A stretch of DNA of 64,000 bases from Methylotenera_A sp031429035 (GTDB lineage Bacteria; Pseudomonadota; Gammaproteobacteria; Burkholderiales; Methylophilaceae): contig JANOYU010000061.1 in NCBI GenBank assembly GCA_031429035.1, positions 1 to 64,000 on the forward strand, given 5' to 3'. Each line of letters opens with the position of its first letter. The stretch's first letter is position 1. The notes below the pieces were generated by a model, which made no database searches, was not told the origin of the DNA, and saw only the letters and a list, made by a program, of their open reading frames with translations. Below are positions 1-9,432 of this stretch, piece by piece. A program made the translations under genes and the position numbers.

Positions 1-708
1 TTTATCCGAGTCAATGCGGCCATCTACCAGCTCTATTATACGATCACAGCGTTTTGCTAAGCGCGGGTCGTGCGTTACAATTAAAAAAGTGGTACCGCTG
101 ATTTTGCTTACCTCACGCATTAAATCAAACACAGTGTCAGCCGATTTAGTATCTAAATTACCTGTTGGCTCATCTGCCAACACCAAAGCAGGGTTCATCA
201 CTAACGCCCTTGCAATTGCCGTGCGCTGTTGCTGCCCACCAGATAAATCATTGGTTAAGTGTTCGCCCCACTGTGTCAACTCTACTTTATCAATCAATTC
301 AGTTGCACGTTGGCGCATCACTTCATCGGGGTAACCATTAGCTGCTATTAATGGCAACATGACGTTTTCTATAGCGGTAAATGCAGGTAATAAATTGTGA
401 AATTGAAAGACAAAACCAATCGTATTAGCGCGTAGCTTGGTAATATCTTTATCTTTTAAACCTTCGGTAGCCACACCTGTTAATAATAGCTTGCCGGAAG
501 TCGCGTTATCTAGCAGGCCAATAATATTAAGTAGCGTACTTTTGCCCGAGCCTGATGGGCCTATGAGCGCGCAAAATTCGCCACGTTTTAGGGTTAAATC
601 AATACCATGCAGCACTTCGGTTTCTGCTTTTGTGCCAATGCCATAAGCTTTTTTGATGCCTTCTAAGCGTAAGGTGATATCTGACACTTGCGTATTGTTA
701 TTAACCAC
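1..708 (-). CDS. ABC transporter ATP-binding protein, LolD/MacB type (partial, 3' end cut by window)
   Basis: This is the ATP-hydrolysing subunit of the exporter whose permease and periplasmic adaptor lie directly upstream. Visible motifs are Walker A GPSGSGKS near residue 50, signature LSGGQQQR, Walker B with LADEPTGNLD, and the switch histidine in IVTHDPR. This set is typical of the LolD/MacB/FtsE branch. The start is a GTG at 708 that overlaps the permease stop; a second GTG at 687 would shorten the protein by 7 residues and is equally possible. About 236 codons are visible, so only a few C-terminal residues are missing. Family assignment is firm; the exported substrate cannot be read from the sequence. 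Confidence 0.93.
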   Translation of the reverse strand, partial: MVNNNTQVSDITLRLEGIKKAYGIGTKAETEVLHGIDLTLKRGEFCALIGPSGSGKSTLLNIIGLLDNATSGKLLLTGVATEGLKDKDITKLRANTIGFVFQFHNLLPAFTAIENVMLPLIAANGYPDEVMRQRATELIDKVELTQWGEHLTNDLSGGQQQRTAIARALVMNPALVLADEPTGNLDTKSADTVFDLMREVSKISGTTFLIVTHDPRLAKRCDRIIELVDGRIDSDK

Positions 709-1969
709 GAATCGCCACCGCTGGGTCTAACCGTGCAGCACGTTGAGCAGGAAAAACTGCCGAAATAATACCGACCAGCATGGCGCCTAAACCTGCATAC
801 ACAAAATACATCGGGTCAAAACTTAAGGTAAAAAATGGCGTACCATCAGGGTTTTTAGCTAAGTTGCGCCAAGCAATTAATAAGCCCCAACTGGCTGCCG
901 AGCCGAATATTGAGCCAATTAAGCCAAATAGCGCGCCTTGCAATAAGAATATGCGTAAAATTTGCACACGTGTAGTGCCAGTAGCGCGCAAAATACCAAT
1001 TTCTTTCGATTTTTGCACGACAGAAACCACCAATACGCTGGCAATACCCAGCGCTGCCGTTAAACCGACAAATAAACGAATCACAAAAAAAGTAATTTTT
1101 TGTCCATATAAAGCGGTAAATAATTCTGCGTTGTTGGTAATCCAACTTTCCACTTTTTGCCCAGTTTGCGTTTGTATTTGATCTGCGACTATTTGCGCAA
1201 GGTAGGGGTCTTCTAAGTTAATTTCTACGCTAGTAACACCACCTGGCAAATTAAGTAGGCTTTGTGCGGTGCGAAGCGCCACATAAACACTGCTGCGATT
1301 ACTGTATTTGTTTCCAAAATCAAAAATTCCGCCAACTTTCAAGGTTAAACTTGCGCCCGATGCTGTTTGTAAGATTATTTTGTCACTTAGCCAAACGCCT
1401 AAATCTTCGGCAAGCTCTTTACCAATAACAATATCTGAAGTCGTTAAGTTTGCTGTACCAGCCATTATTTTAGTTTTAAGCGCAATCAGTTGCAAAAAGG
1501 TTTCTGGCTCTATGCCAGTTAGTCCAATTGCTCGGTTAGCATCTGCACGCACCACAAACCCTGCGCCAGAAACAATAGGTGAAACTACCGTAACACCTTT
1601 TATGTTTAAAGCGAGATCACGTACTTTTTGCCATTGATCAACCGAACGTATGCGCTGCGCACGTGGTTGATTTAATATTGCACTGCTTGAATTCGTAGTC
1701 GAATCATTTCTTGAATGACTAGTTGCTTGATTCGTTTCTGATTGACGTAGTGACCTTGCAACTTCTTCAGGTGGCAACACAATAATTTGCGCCTGATAAT
1801 CTAGCGTGCGCCTAATAATACTACCTTGCAAACCATTAATAAGTGACGACATAAATACAATTACCGCCACACCCAACGCAACCCCTGCAATAATAAATAA
1901 GGTTTGCAACAAGCCTTCGCGCATAAAGCGTATGGCTAAAATCCATTCAAACGGCAATAGCGCATTCAT
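701..1969 (-). CDS. ABC transporter permease, FtsX/MacB family
   Basis: A 422-residue inner-membrane permease. An N-terminal membrane segment (about residues 20-45) is followed by a large periplasmic MacB-PCD-like domain (about 50-280) and three C-terminal membrane segments, with the family hallmark KEIGILRATG between them. The layout matches LolC/LolE/MacB-type permeases, which move lipids, lipoproteins, peptides or antibiotics through the envelope by mechanical transmission. Its ATG overlaps the stop of the adaptor gene (ATGA), and its end overlaps the ATPase start, so the three are translationally coupled. A low-complexity Ser/Asn/Thr-rich stretch lies near residues 75-100. Substrate unknown. 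Confidence 0.92.
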   Translation of the reverse strand: MNALLPFEWILAIRFMREGLLQTLFIIAGVALGVAVIVFMSSLINGLQGSIIRRTLDYQAQIIVLPPEEVARSLRQSETNQATSHSRNDSTTNSSSAILNQPRAQRIRSVDQWQKVRDLALNIKGVTVVSPIVSGAGFVVRADANRAIGLTGIEPETFLQLIALKTKIMAGTANLTTSDIVIGKELAEDLGVWLSDKIILQTASGASLTLKVGGIFDFGNKYSNRSSVYVALRTAQSLLNLPGGVTSVEINLEDPYLAQIVADQIQTQTGQKVESWITNNAELFTALYGQKITFFVIRLFVGLTAALGIASVLVVSVVQKSKEIGILRATGTTRVQILRIFLLQGALFGLIGSIFGSAASWGLLIAWRNLAKNPDGTPFFTLSFDPMYFVYAGLGAMLVGIISAVFPAQRAARLDPAVAIRG

Positions 1970-3312
1970 TTGGCGGTTTTGTTTTCAATAATGCGTACAC
2001 GCTGGTTAGGCGTTATCGTGCCTATATTGGACAAAATCAAGGCCTCACCATTTTTTAAACCAGCTAAAACTTCTACTTGATTATCCCCACGTAAACCCAG
2101 CTTTACGCTTTGGCGAACAGTACGCTTATTACGCACTACCATTACCCATGGCGCATTGCTGCTTGCATCGTGCAAAGTGGAGCTTGGTATTATTAAGGTA
2201 TTGGCGCGGTGTGCGGTGATAATATCCACCGAAACGGTCATATCTTGGCGTAAATACGCTGGCGGATTATCAACCAGTAACTTAATTTCAACCGAGCCAC
2301 GCGTGGCATCAATACCTGGGTTTATATAGCTCACTGCTGCCTTAAAACGTTGATAGGAATAAGCATCTGCCGATGCCAAAGCGGCTTGTTTGAGCGCTAT
2401 TTTTGCTATGTTTTTTTCATCTAACAGCACGGCAATTTGTGTTTGGCCATTGGCTGCCAACTCCATTAACTCTTTGCCAAGCTGCACAATATCGCCCACT
2501 TCAACATCACGGCTAATTAGTGTGCCGTCAGCAGGCGCTAAAATCGTATTTTCTTGTAATTTAACTTGGGCTAATTTTAAGCTGGCATTTGCTTGTGCTA
2601 TAGCTGAATTGGCCAGTGCTAAATCGCTGCCCGATGCTTGATTGGTTTGCACTTGCAAACGCGCAGCGTTGACTTGGCTATTGGCTACATCAAAATCGCG
2701 TTTTGCGGTATCAAGCTGGGCTTGCGAAATAAAACCTTTTTGTTTTAGTTCGGCCGTTCGCGCTAATTGCTTGCGCAATTGTTCTAAGTTGCTATTTGCT
2801 TGGCTTAACGATTGATTGGCAGAAGGTAAAACCACTTCGCCTAGTTGGCGTAATTTTGCATTAGCCTGCAATAATGTTGCATTAGCATTGGCAACATTTG
2901 CGCGTTCCTCAGCATCATTTAATTGTAATAATAACTGGCCACGTTTAACCGCTTGGCCTTCTACAACTGGTATGCTTGCCACCCGGCCAGTTGATTCTGC
3001 GGCAATGCTAATGCGCTGCGGGCTAAGAATGCGGCCGCTGGCAACGACTGTTTGGGTTAAGTCGCCAGTTGTTGCATATTGAACATTGACAGGTGTGCCA
3101 AGTACAACATTACGTGCAAAGTAGGCAATGATGCAAACCAGTAAAATAATCGATACAATTATTTTAAACTTGGATTGTTTGTACCAACTAGTGACTAGTG
3201 CCGGATTTGGTTTAGTTGAGTTTGGTTTAACTGAGTTTGGATTAACTGGCACAACTGGCGTTGATGTCGCAGAAGTTTTATTGAGAGTTACATTTTCTGT
3301 TGGATTTTCCAT
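1966..3312 (-). CDS. Periplasmic adaptor (membrane fusion) subunit, HlyD/MacA family
   Basis: A 448-residue adaptor protein that would link the inner-membrane permease to an outer-membrane channel. One membrane anchor lies at about residues 48-66 after a Pro/Thr/Asn-rich cytoplasmic tail. It is followed by a lipoyl-like half motif (GRVASIPVVEGQAVKRGQLL), a long Ala/Gln/Leu-rich coiled-coil hairpin (about 125-245), the second lipoyl half (ILAPADGTLIS) and a beta-barrel domain. Its start codon shares a base with the stop of ackA (TAATG), which is unusual company for an efflux adaptor and suggests co-translation with central metabolism genes. The family call is secure; MacA-like rather than RND-type is inferred from the adjacent FtsX permease and ATPase. 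Confidence 0.92.
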   Translation of the reverse strand: MENPTENVTLNKTSATSTPVVPVNPNSVKPNSTKPNPALVTSWYKQSKFKIIVSIILLVCIIAYFARNVVLGTPVNVQYATTGDLTQTVVASGRILSPQRISIAAESTGRVASIPVVEGQAVKRGQLLLQLNDAEERANVANANATLLQANAKLRQLGEVVLPSANQSLSQANSNLEQLRKQLARTAELKQKGFISQAQLDTAKRDFDVANSQVNAARLQVQTNQASGSDLALANSAIAQANASLKLAQVKLQENTILAPADGTLISRDVEVGDIVQLGKELMELAANGQTQIAVLLDEKNIAKIALKQAALASADAYSYQRFKAAVSYINPGIDATRGSVEIKLLVDNPPAYLRQDMTVSVDIITAHRANTLIIPSSTLHDASSNAPWVMVVRNKRTVRQSVKLGLRGDNQVEVLAGLKNGEALILSNIGTITPNQRVRIIENKTAK

Positions 3313-4604
3313 TACTCAGGACAAATTTCTAGCAATATCGCCGCATGGCGGGCAATTTGTGCGTTTTCTTGCGATTGAACAACGCGCACAGCACAAGCGG
3401 AATTTGCTTCGCTAACTGTATAAATATTGTCTATGTTGTGCGTATAATTTTTTTCGTCATCTAATACAATTTTTAAGTGATCTAAACGATCGCAAATTAA
3501 TTGCCTCACCTTTGCGTCGTGCTCGCCAATGCCGCCTGTAAACACAAGCGTATCAATGCCGTTAAGTACTGTAATCATTGCCCCAATTAGCTTGGCAACT
3601 GCATAGCAAAACATCTCAATAGCTAATTGCGCATTGGAGTTTGTGGCAGCTGCTTCGTGCAAAATGCGCATATCGCTGCTAAAGCCAGATACGCCAAGCA
3701 GCCCAGATTGATGATTAATTAACGCTTCAATCGCTTCAAGCGTATATTTTTTTTCGCGCATTAAATAAATTAAAACACCTGGGTCAATATCGCCGCTTCG
3801 TGTGCCCATCATCACACCGCCACTCGGTGTAAAGCCCATGCTGGTATCAACCGACTCGCCATTTTTTACCGCCGTAACGCTAGCGCCATTACCTAAATGT
3901 GCAATAATTAAGCGTTTTGGTATGCGTAAATAGGCTGCATTACTTAGTTGCACCACAATTGATTCGCATGAAAGCCCATGAAAGCCATAGCGTTGAATAT
4001 CTAACAATTGCAGCTCTTTAGCAATGGGCAACACCCTTGCCACATCTGGCATATGGGCATGAAAAGTGGTGTCAAAACAAGCTACTTGCGGTAATGTTGG
4101 AAAGGTAAGACGAGTATATTGAATGATTTCTAAAGCGGCTTGATTATGCAGTGGCGCAAACGCACTTGTTGATGCTAACTCACGCACCACTTTGTCGTTA
4201 ATCAAGCAATGCTGGCGTAAGTTTGGCCCGCCATGTACCACCCTGTGGGCGATTGCGTGGGGCGTTGGTGTATCAAAACTGGCAATATAGCGAACAATGT
4301 TTAGTACTGCATCGGTATGATTTGCGACCGATATTGTGGCTTTATGTAAGGTTGTATTGCTGGCATCTTTTACATAAAAATTACTGTTGTCTTTTTTGTT
4401 ATTTTTATTTTTGAATAATTCAATTTCGCCTTCAAGTAGCGTTTTTAGCTGGAAAGTCTCTGGCGGTGCAGTTTCGTTCAGTATCGTTTCAGTGAAAGAT
4501 TCAGGGTCAATATCTTCATCAAATAATGATGATTCCATCCTAAAAAAACTAAACTTTAACGAGGACGAACCACTATTAAAAACCAGTATGGTCATGGCTT
4601 TCAT
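3312..4604 (-). CDS. ackA: Acetate kinase
   Basis: Converts acetyl phosphate and ADP to acetate and ATP in the cytoplasm. All family signatures are visible: VFNSGSSSLKF at the N-terminus, HRVVHGG, the DTTFH segment, the phosphate-binding HLGNGASV, DTSMGFTPSGGVMMGTRSGD and FTGGIGEHD. At 430 residues it is slightly longer than the usual 400 because of an insertion around residues 30-80. It starts 2 bases after the phosphoketolase stop, so acetyl phosphate made by Xfp is passed straight to the next enzyme of the operon. ATG at 4604 is used; a second ATG three codons later is an alternative. Confidence 0.97.
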   Translation of the reverse strand: MKAMTILVFNSGSSSLKFSFFRMESSLFDEDIDPESFTETILNETAPPETFQLKTLLEGEIELFKNKNNKKDNSNFYVKDASNTTLHKATISVANHTDAVLNIVRYIASFDTPTPHAIAHRVVHGGPNLRQHCLINDKVVRELASTSAFAPLHNQAALEIIQYTRLTFPTLPQVACFDTTFHAHMPDVARVLPIAKELQLLDIQRYGFHGLSCESIVVQLSNAAYLRIPKRLIIAHLGNGASVTAVKNGESVDTSMGFTPSGGVMMGTRSGDIDPGVLIYLMREKKYTLEAIEALINHQSGLLGVSGFSSDMRILHEAAATNSNAQLAIEMFCYAVAKLIGAMITVLNGIDTLVFTGGIGEHDAKVRQLICDRLDHLKIVLDDEKNYTHNIDNIYTVSEANSACAVRVVQSQENAQIARHAAILLEICPE

Positions 4605-4606
4605 GC

Positions 4607-7015
4607 TTAGCTAGCTGCGTGCCATTGCCAATTAAGTATTTCGGGCATATCTTCGCCATGTTCGCTAATGTAATGTTGATGCCGCTGCATGGTGTTCCAA
4701 TAGCGCGCAGTTTCAGCCTCTACAATATTCGCCAATCTAGGAATGCGCTTAATCGCATCAAGTGTCAGTTGAAAACGGTCTAAGTTATTAAGCACCACCA
4801 TATCAAACGGTGTTGTTGTGGTACCTTCCTCTTTGTAACCACGCACATGAATATTGTCATGATTGTGCCGCCGATAGGTGAGCTTATGAATGACAGATGG
4901 ATAGCCATGAAAAGCAAAAATTACTGGTTTATCCAACGTAAATAACGCATCAAAGGCATGGTCTTGCAAGCCATGAGAATGTTCTGATTGCGGTTGTAAC
5001 ACCATTAAATCAACAACATTTACCAAGCGAATTTGAATACCTGTCACGTACTTGCGCAACAACATCACAGCAGCTAGGGCTTCAAGTGTTGGTACCTCGC
5101 CTGCACAAGCTATCACCACATCAGGCTCACCTTGGCAACTTGCCCACTGCCAAATACTTGCGCCAGCAGCACAATGCTTCACAGCCGCATCCATATCTAA
5201 CCATTGCCATTCAGGCTGTTTACCCGCAATAATCACGTTTATATAGTTTTGGCTACGTAAACAATGGTCAGCCACCGATAATAAGCAATTTGCGTCTGGC
5301 GGTAAATACACGCGCACTATTTCAGATTTTTTGTTGAGTACATGATCAATAAAACCAGGGTCTTGGTGCGAAAATCCGTTATGGTCTTGTCGCCAAACAT
5401 GGCTTGTAAGAAGATAATTAAGCGAAGCAATTGGTGCACGCCACGCAATATGATTGCACACTTTTAGCCATTTAGCATGCTGATTAAGCATCGAGTCAAT
5501 AATGTGAATAAAGGCCTCGTAGCATGAAAAAAAGCCATGCCGCCCAGTGAGTAAATAGCCTTCTAACCAGCCTTGGCACAAGTGCTCGCTTAGCACCTCC
5601 ATCACGCGTCCATTTGTACTTAAATTTACATCAACATCTAAAGTGTCAGCTACCCATGTTTTGCCTGTGACTTCAAAAACCGCATCCAGTCGGTTTGATG
5701 CCGTTTCATCAGGTCCAAACAATCTAAAGTTTTTAGCTTCTGTATTTAATTGCATTACATCGCGTAAAAATTGTCCTAAAATGCGCGTAGCTTCGGCTTT
5801 AACACCACCAGCCACTACCAATTTAACTGCGTAATCGTCAAGATTTGGCATAATAAGTGGTTGCAATAATTCACCACCATTGGCATGTGGGTTTGCGCCC
5901 ATGCGGCGATGCCCGGTTGGCGCTAAAGCAGCAAATTCGGCCTTAAATTGGCCATTTTCATCAAATAATTCTTTTGGTTTATAGCTATTAAGCCAATCCT
6001 CAAGCAGTTTTATATGCGCTGGCGTATTGGGCTCATCTTTTTTAAAGTTGCTTATTGGTACTTGATGCGCCCGCCATGTGCCTTCACTTGGTTTGTCATC
6101 TACTGTTTTTGGCCCTGTCCAGCCTTTGGGTGTTTTAAATACAATCATTGGCCAAAGCGGCCGCTCGGTCTTTTTAGTTGTTCTTGCGTTTGCTTGAATA
6201 GTTTTAATTTTGGCAATAATCGTATCTAGTGTGCTGGCAAGGCTTTCATGCACAATCAATGAATCATCGCCCTCTACAAAATAGGGTTCATGGCCATACC
6301 CGCGCATTAAGTAAGTGAGCTCTGCACGACTAATACGCGCCAAAATAGTAGGGTTGGCAATTTTGTAGCCGTTTAAATGCAAAATTGGTATCACTGCGCC
6401 ATCGTGCGCAGGGTTTAAAAACTTATTTGAATGCCAACTGGCGGCCAGCGCGCCTGTTTCGGCCTCGCCATCACCAATAATACAGGCCACAACCAAGCTA
6501 GGATTATCAAATGCAGCGCCATAGGCATGTGCTAAGGAATAACCTAATTCACCGCCTTCATGAATAGAGCCTGGTGTCTCAGGCGAGACGTGACTGGGAA
6601 TGCCATAGGGCCATGAGAATTGCTTAAATAGGCGTTTTAAGCCATCTGCGTTTTGTTCAATGGCCGGATAACGCTCGGTATAGCTGCCCTCTAAATAAGT
6701 ATTGGCCACAACGCCTGGTCCGCCATGGCCAGGACCAATAATGAAAATCATATTTAAATCATGTTGTTTAATGATGCGATTTAAATGTACATAAATAAAA
6801 TTGAGGCCCGGCGTGGTACCCCAATGACCAAGCAAGCGCGGTTTAATGTCTTTAAGTGCTAGCTTTTGTTTAAGTAGTGGATTTTCCTGCAAGTAAATTT
6901 GGCCAACCGATAGATAGTTGGCTGCACGCCAATAGGCATGCATTTTGGTTAATTCATCATTAATTAAAGTTTTGGTTTTATTAATCTTAATATTAGAATT
7001 AGCCACGATTTGCAT
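4607..7015 (-). CDS. xfp: Xylulose-5-phosphate/fructose-6-phosphate phosphoketolase
   Basis: A thiamine-diphosphate enzyme splitting xylulose 5-phosphate (or fructose 6-phosphate) into acetyl phosphate and glyceraldehyde 3-phosphate (or erythrose 4-phosphate). The protein has the family opening HAYWRAANYLSVGQIYL, GPGHGGPG, the diphosphate-binding GDGEAETG, HRMGANPHANGG, and the C-terminal HGYPSVIHKL and RGYKEEGTTTTPFDM. The start chosen at 7015 gives 802 residues, the usual family length of about 790-820. The longer reading frame to 7060 would add 15 residues unlike the family and overlap the upstream gene further. Even so it overlaps the sugar dehydrogenase end by 17 bases. Together with ackA it forms an ATP-yielding route to acetate. 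Confidence 0.96.
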   Translation of the reverse strand: MQIVANSNIKINKTKTLINDELTKMHAYWRAANYLSVGQIYLQENPLLKQKLALKDIKPRLLGHWGTTPGLNFIYVHLNRIIKQHDLNMIFIIGPGHGGPGVVANTYLEGSYTERYPAIEQNADGLKRLFKQFSWPYGIPSHVSPETPGSIHEGGELGYSLAHAYGAAFDNPSLVVACIIGDGEAETGALAASWHSNKFLNPAHDGAVIPILHLNGYKIANPTILARISRAELTYLMRGYGHEPYFVEGDDSLIVHESLASTLDTIIAKIKTIQANARTTKKTERPLWPMIVFKTPKGWTGPKTVDDKPSEGTWRAHQVPISNFKKDEPNTPAHIKLLEDWLNSYKPKELFDENGQFKAEFAALAPTGHRRMGANPHANGGELLQPLIMPNLDDYAVKLVVAGGVKAEATRILGQFLRDVMQLNTEAKNFRLFGPDETASNRLDAVFEVTGKTWVADTLDVDVNLSTNGRVMEVLSEHLCQGWLEGYLLTGRHGFFSCYEAFIHIIDSMLNQHAKWLKVCNHIAWRAPIASLNYLLTSHVWRQDHNGFSHQDPGFIDHVLNKKSEIVRVYLPPDANCLLSVADHCLRSQNYINVIIAGKQPEWQWLDMDAAVKHCAAGASIWQWASCQGEPDVVIACAGEVPTLEALAAVMLLRKYVTGIQIRLVNVVDLMVLQPQSEHSHGLQDHAFDALFTLDKPVIFAFHGYPSVIHKLTYRRHNHDNIHVRGYKEEGTTTTPFDMVVLNNLDRFQLTLDAIKRIPRLANIVEAETARYWNTMQRHQHYISEHGEDMPEILNWQWHAAS

Positions 7016-8339
7016 TACTTGCTGTAATGCGCCATATGGTATTGCCCACGTCATCTGCAACCAACAATGCGCCTCTTTTATCTAAGGCTACCCCTACTGG
7101 TCTTCCGTAGGCTTTTTCATCGTCACTCACAAAACCTGTTAATACATCGATTGGTTGTCCAGTAGGTTTACCTTCCGCAAAAGGCACAAAAATCACTTTA
7201 TAACCACTGCGTGGTTTACGATTCCAAGAGCCGTGTTGGCCAATAAACATGCCATTTGAAAATTGACTTGGCAGCGAAGTGCCCGCAGATGAAACTAATC
7301 CAAGTGATGCAGTATGTGCCCCTAATGCGTAATCTGGCACAATGGCTTTAGCAACAAGTTCATCTTGTTGCGGCTGAATGCGCTTGTCAACATGCTGTCC
7401 ATAATAACTGTATGGCCAACCGTAAAATCCACCATCCTGCACGGATGTTAAATAATCAGGCACTAAATCACTTCCAATCTCATCTCGCTCATTAACCACT
7501 GTAAATAATGTATTGCTAGTTTTATCCCACGCCATTCCATTTGGGTTGCGCAAACCAGATGCAAAAATACGGTGACTACTTGTTTTTAAATCCACTTCCC
7601 AAATAGCTGCGCGCCCTACCTCCTGTTCCAACCCTCTTTCTGCTACGTTACTGTTAGAACCTACCGTTACATATAATTTGGTACCATCTGCATCGGCAAC
7701 AATATTTTTTGTCCAGTGGTGATTAATTGGCCCTCCTGGCAAATCAACTACTTTTTCAGCTGTTTCAGTGATTTGCTTAGTGCCTTCGATATAGTTATAG
7801 CGTACAACTGCATCAGCGTTTGCTACATAAAATTGATTACCTACTAATGCCATACCAAAAGGTGAATATAGATTCTCTAAAAATACAAGACGCACATCAG
7901 CCACACCATCATCATTAGTATCACGTAGCAACGTAATGCGGTTGGCACTTGGCACACCTGCGCCTGCGCGCTTCATTACCAGGCCCATCACCCAGCCTCT
8001 AACTCCATTACCGTCAGGCTTGGGTGGGGCATTTGTTTCTGCTACCAGCACATCGCCATTAGGAAGCACATACATCCAGCGGGGATGATCTAACCCTCTA
8101 GCAAATGCTGATACTTGCGTACCTTCAGCTGCTGTTGGTAACTTATTTTGTGGCCAACCTATTGCTGGCGCAATATTTACTGTCGGAATAAGCGTTTTGT
8201 TTGGCACGGGCAAAGTAGGTTTAACACCAACCCCTGCTGATAAGGGTTGTTTGGCAACTTCACCACAGGCAGTAAGCATTAATATGCTGGCTAAAAAAGC
8301 GGTATATAACATAGTATTTGGCATGCTGTACTTAAGCAT
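6999..8339 (-). CDS. PQQ-dependent sugar dehydrogenase-like lipoprotein (sorbosone dehydrogenase family)
   Basis: A 446-residue beta-propeller protein of the soluble glucose/sorbosone dehydrogenase family, likely anchored to a membrane on the periplasmic side. The N-terminus is a lipoprotein signal with the lipobox LTAC (Cys about residue 25). Propeller motifs include GLDHPRWMYVLPNGDVLVAE near residue 85, GPINHHWTKNI, GLRNPNGMAWD and GFYGWPYSYYG. In the family these oxidise aldoses or similar compounds with pyrroloquinoline quinone; the true substrate, and whether PQQ is bound, are not shown by the sequence. The start overlaps the DUF3309 stop by one base (TAATG) and the end overlaps xfp, so it sits inside the operon. 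Confidence 0.85.
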   Translation of the reverse strand: MLKYSMPNTMLYTAFLASILMLTACGEVAKQPLSAGVGVKPTLPVPNKTLIPTVNIAPAIGWPQNKLPTAAEGTQVSAFARGLDHPRWMYVLPNGDVLVAETNAPPKPDGNGVRGWVMGLVMKRAGAGVPSANRITLLRDTNDDGVADVRLVFLENLYSPFGMALVGNQFYVANADAVVRYNYIEGTKQITETAEKVVDLPGGPINHHWTKNIVADADGTKLYVTVGSNSNVAERGLEQEVGRAAIWEVDLKTSSHRIFASGLRNPNGMAWDKTSNTLFTVVNERDEIGSDLVPDYLTSVQDGGFYGWPYSYYGQHVDKRIQPQQDELVAKAIVPDYALGAHTASLGLVSSAGTSLPSQFSNGMFIGQHGSWNRKPRSGYKVIFVPFAEGKPTGQPIDVLTGFVSDDEKAYGRPVGVALDKRGALLVADDVGNTIWRITASNANRG

Positions 8340-8497
8340 TATATTTTGCCCATCAGTACCAATACAATCAGCACAACAACCACTAAACCCAGCCCTCCAC
8401 TAGGGCCATAACCCCAATTTTTACTGTGCCCCCAGCTTGGCAATGCACCAACTAACATTAAAATTAAAATAATTAATAAAATGGTTCCTATGCTCAT
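8339..8497 (-). CDS. DUF3309 family small membrane peptide
   Basis: A 52-residue peptide starting MSIGTILLIILILMLVGA. Two hydrophobic segments (about 3-19 and 36-50) flank a short WGHSKNWGYGPSGG loop, which is the DUF3309 pattern. A ribosome site GGAGAG lies 5 bases upstream of the ATG. The stop shares a base with the start of the sugar dehydrogenase, so the two are coupled. In the family these peptides are common near stress genes of Proteobacteria; no function is established. Confidence 0.85.
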   Translation of the reverse strand: MSIGTILLIILILMLVGALPSWGHSKNWGYGPSGGLGLVVVVLIVLVLMGKI

Positions 8498-8534
8498 GAT
8501 GCTCTCCAAGTGTGATAAATATACTGTTTAAAAT

Positions 8535-8864
8535 TTAGTTATTATTAGGCGTAACTGAAGATGGCTCTGGCACAATGTCTGGCGGCATATCTACCACGGG
8601 TGGTGGAATAATGATTGTTGTGTCACCCCCTGGCTTACCTGGTTCACCTCGAATACCTTCATCACCTACTTCACCAGGCTTACCCTGTATCCCCTCGTCA
8701 CCAGAATTTCCTGTAGCACCTTTTTCGCCTGCTTGACCAGTAGCCCCTGTTTCGCCAGCAGCGCCTTCAATTGGCACTGGCACAACGACAGTATTAGGCG
8801 TTTTATCGCAAGCAGATAAAATAAAACCTGAGAATAATGCAAGTAATACAATTGAATTTTTCAT
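8535..8864 (-). CDS. Small lipoprotein with collagen-like Gly-X-Y repeats
   Basis: A 109-residue predicted lipoprotein. The start at 8864 is preceded by AAGGAAACAAA; a longer upstream frame is not credible because it overlaps the neighbour. Residues 1-18 are a signal with lipobox LSAC. Residues about 34-80 are an uninterrupted run of Gly-X-Y triplets rich in Glu, Lys, Thr and Pro (for example GEPGKPGG). The tail is Pro/Ile-rich and ends VTPNNN. Gly-X-Y repeats suggest a trimeric collagen-like stalk standing off a membrane. It lies mid-operon between a flavin-type oxidase and the DUF3309 peptide, 35-37 bases from each. Function unknown. Confidence 0.85.
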   Translation of the reverse strand: MKNSIVLLALFSGFILSACDKTPNTVVVPVPIEGAAGETGATGQAGEKGATGNSGDEGIQGKPGEVGDEGIRGEPGKPGGDTTIIIPPPVVDMPPDIVPEPSSVTPNNN

Positions 8865-8899
8865 TTTGTTTCCTTTAATTAAAATTAAATATATAGGTG

Positions 8900-9397
8900 T
8901 TAAAATCCGTTTAAATTGCCATGTTCGCCCATGCCTACAGGCTTGGCAGTTGCAATTGACGCAACCATCGCTAACATTCGCACCATTTTGCTGTTTGGTG
9001 CGTCCCAAAATTCGGCCGAGTGCGGTACAAATTTTAATAAGGCTAAATTGTGTGAATCTGAACCATGTGGAAACCAAGGCTTTGCAAATACCGTCCACAA
9101 ACTTTCTATTCGTTCACGGTCACTTATAATTTCGCCATGGCCAGAGATAGAAACATAAGTACTATCATCTTCATTTGAAAAAGCTAAATTCATCACCTGC
9201 ATATTTTTTACTTTATTCGAGTTTGGATCTGTTAAAAACCAAATTCCGCCTTGCTCGCACATCTCTTGTGGCGACATTGGTCGGCTCATCAACAATCCTT
9301 CAGCTTCGTTAAAAGTGGTCAGCATCGCAACCGACATATCTTCAATTAATTCACCAAGCTTGGTTAGCTCAGCATTTTTTTGGGGCTTAATATCCAT
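8900..9397 (-). CDS. Pyridoxamine 5'-phosphate oxidase-related general stress protein
   Basis: A 165-residue split-barrel protein of the general stress protein 26 type. Typical segments are AMLTTFNEAEGLLMSRPM, GGIWFLTDPNSNKV and YVSISGHGEI, followed by the KFVPHSAEFWD C-terminal stretch. Proteins of this group usually bind a flavin (FMN or FAD) and are induced by stress; their substrate is generally unknown. ATG at 9397 is chosen because AAGGATTGAGA sits just upstream; the TTG two codons earlier is less likely. It follows the alpha/beta hydrolase gene by 35 bases in the same direction. Confidence 0.88.
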   Translation of the reverse strand: MDIKPQKNAELTKLGELIEDMSVAMLTTFNEAEGLLMSRPMSPQEMCEQGGIWFLTDPNSNKVKNMQVMNLAFSNEDDSTYVSISGHGEIISDRERIESLWTVFAKPWFPHGSDSHNLALLKFVPHSAEFWDAPNSKMVRMLAMVASIATAKPVGMGEHGNLNGF

Positions 9398-9432
9398 TCT
9401 CAATCCTTTTGTTATAGTAAAAAATAGCTATT

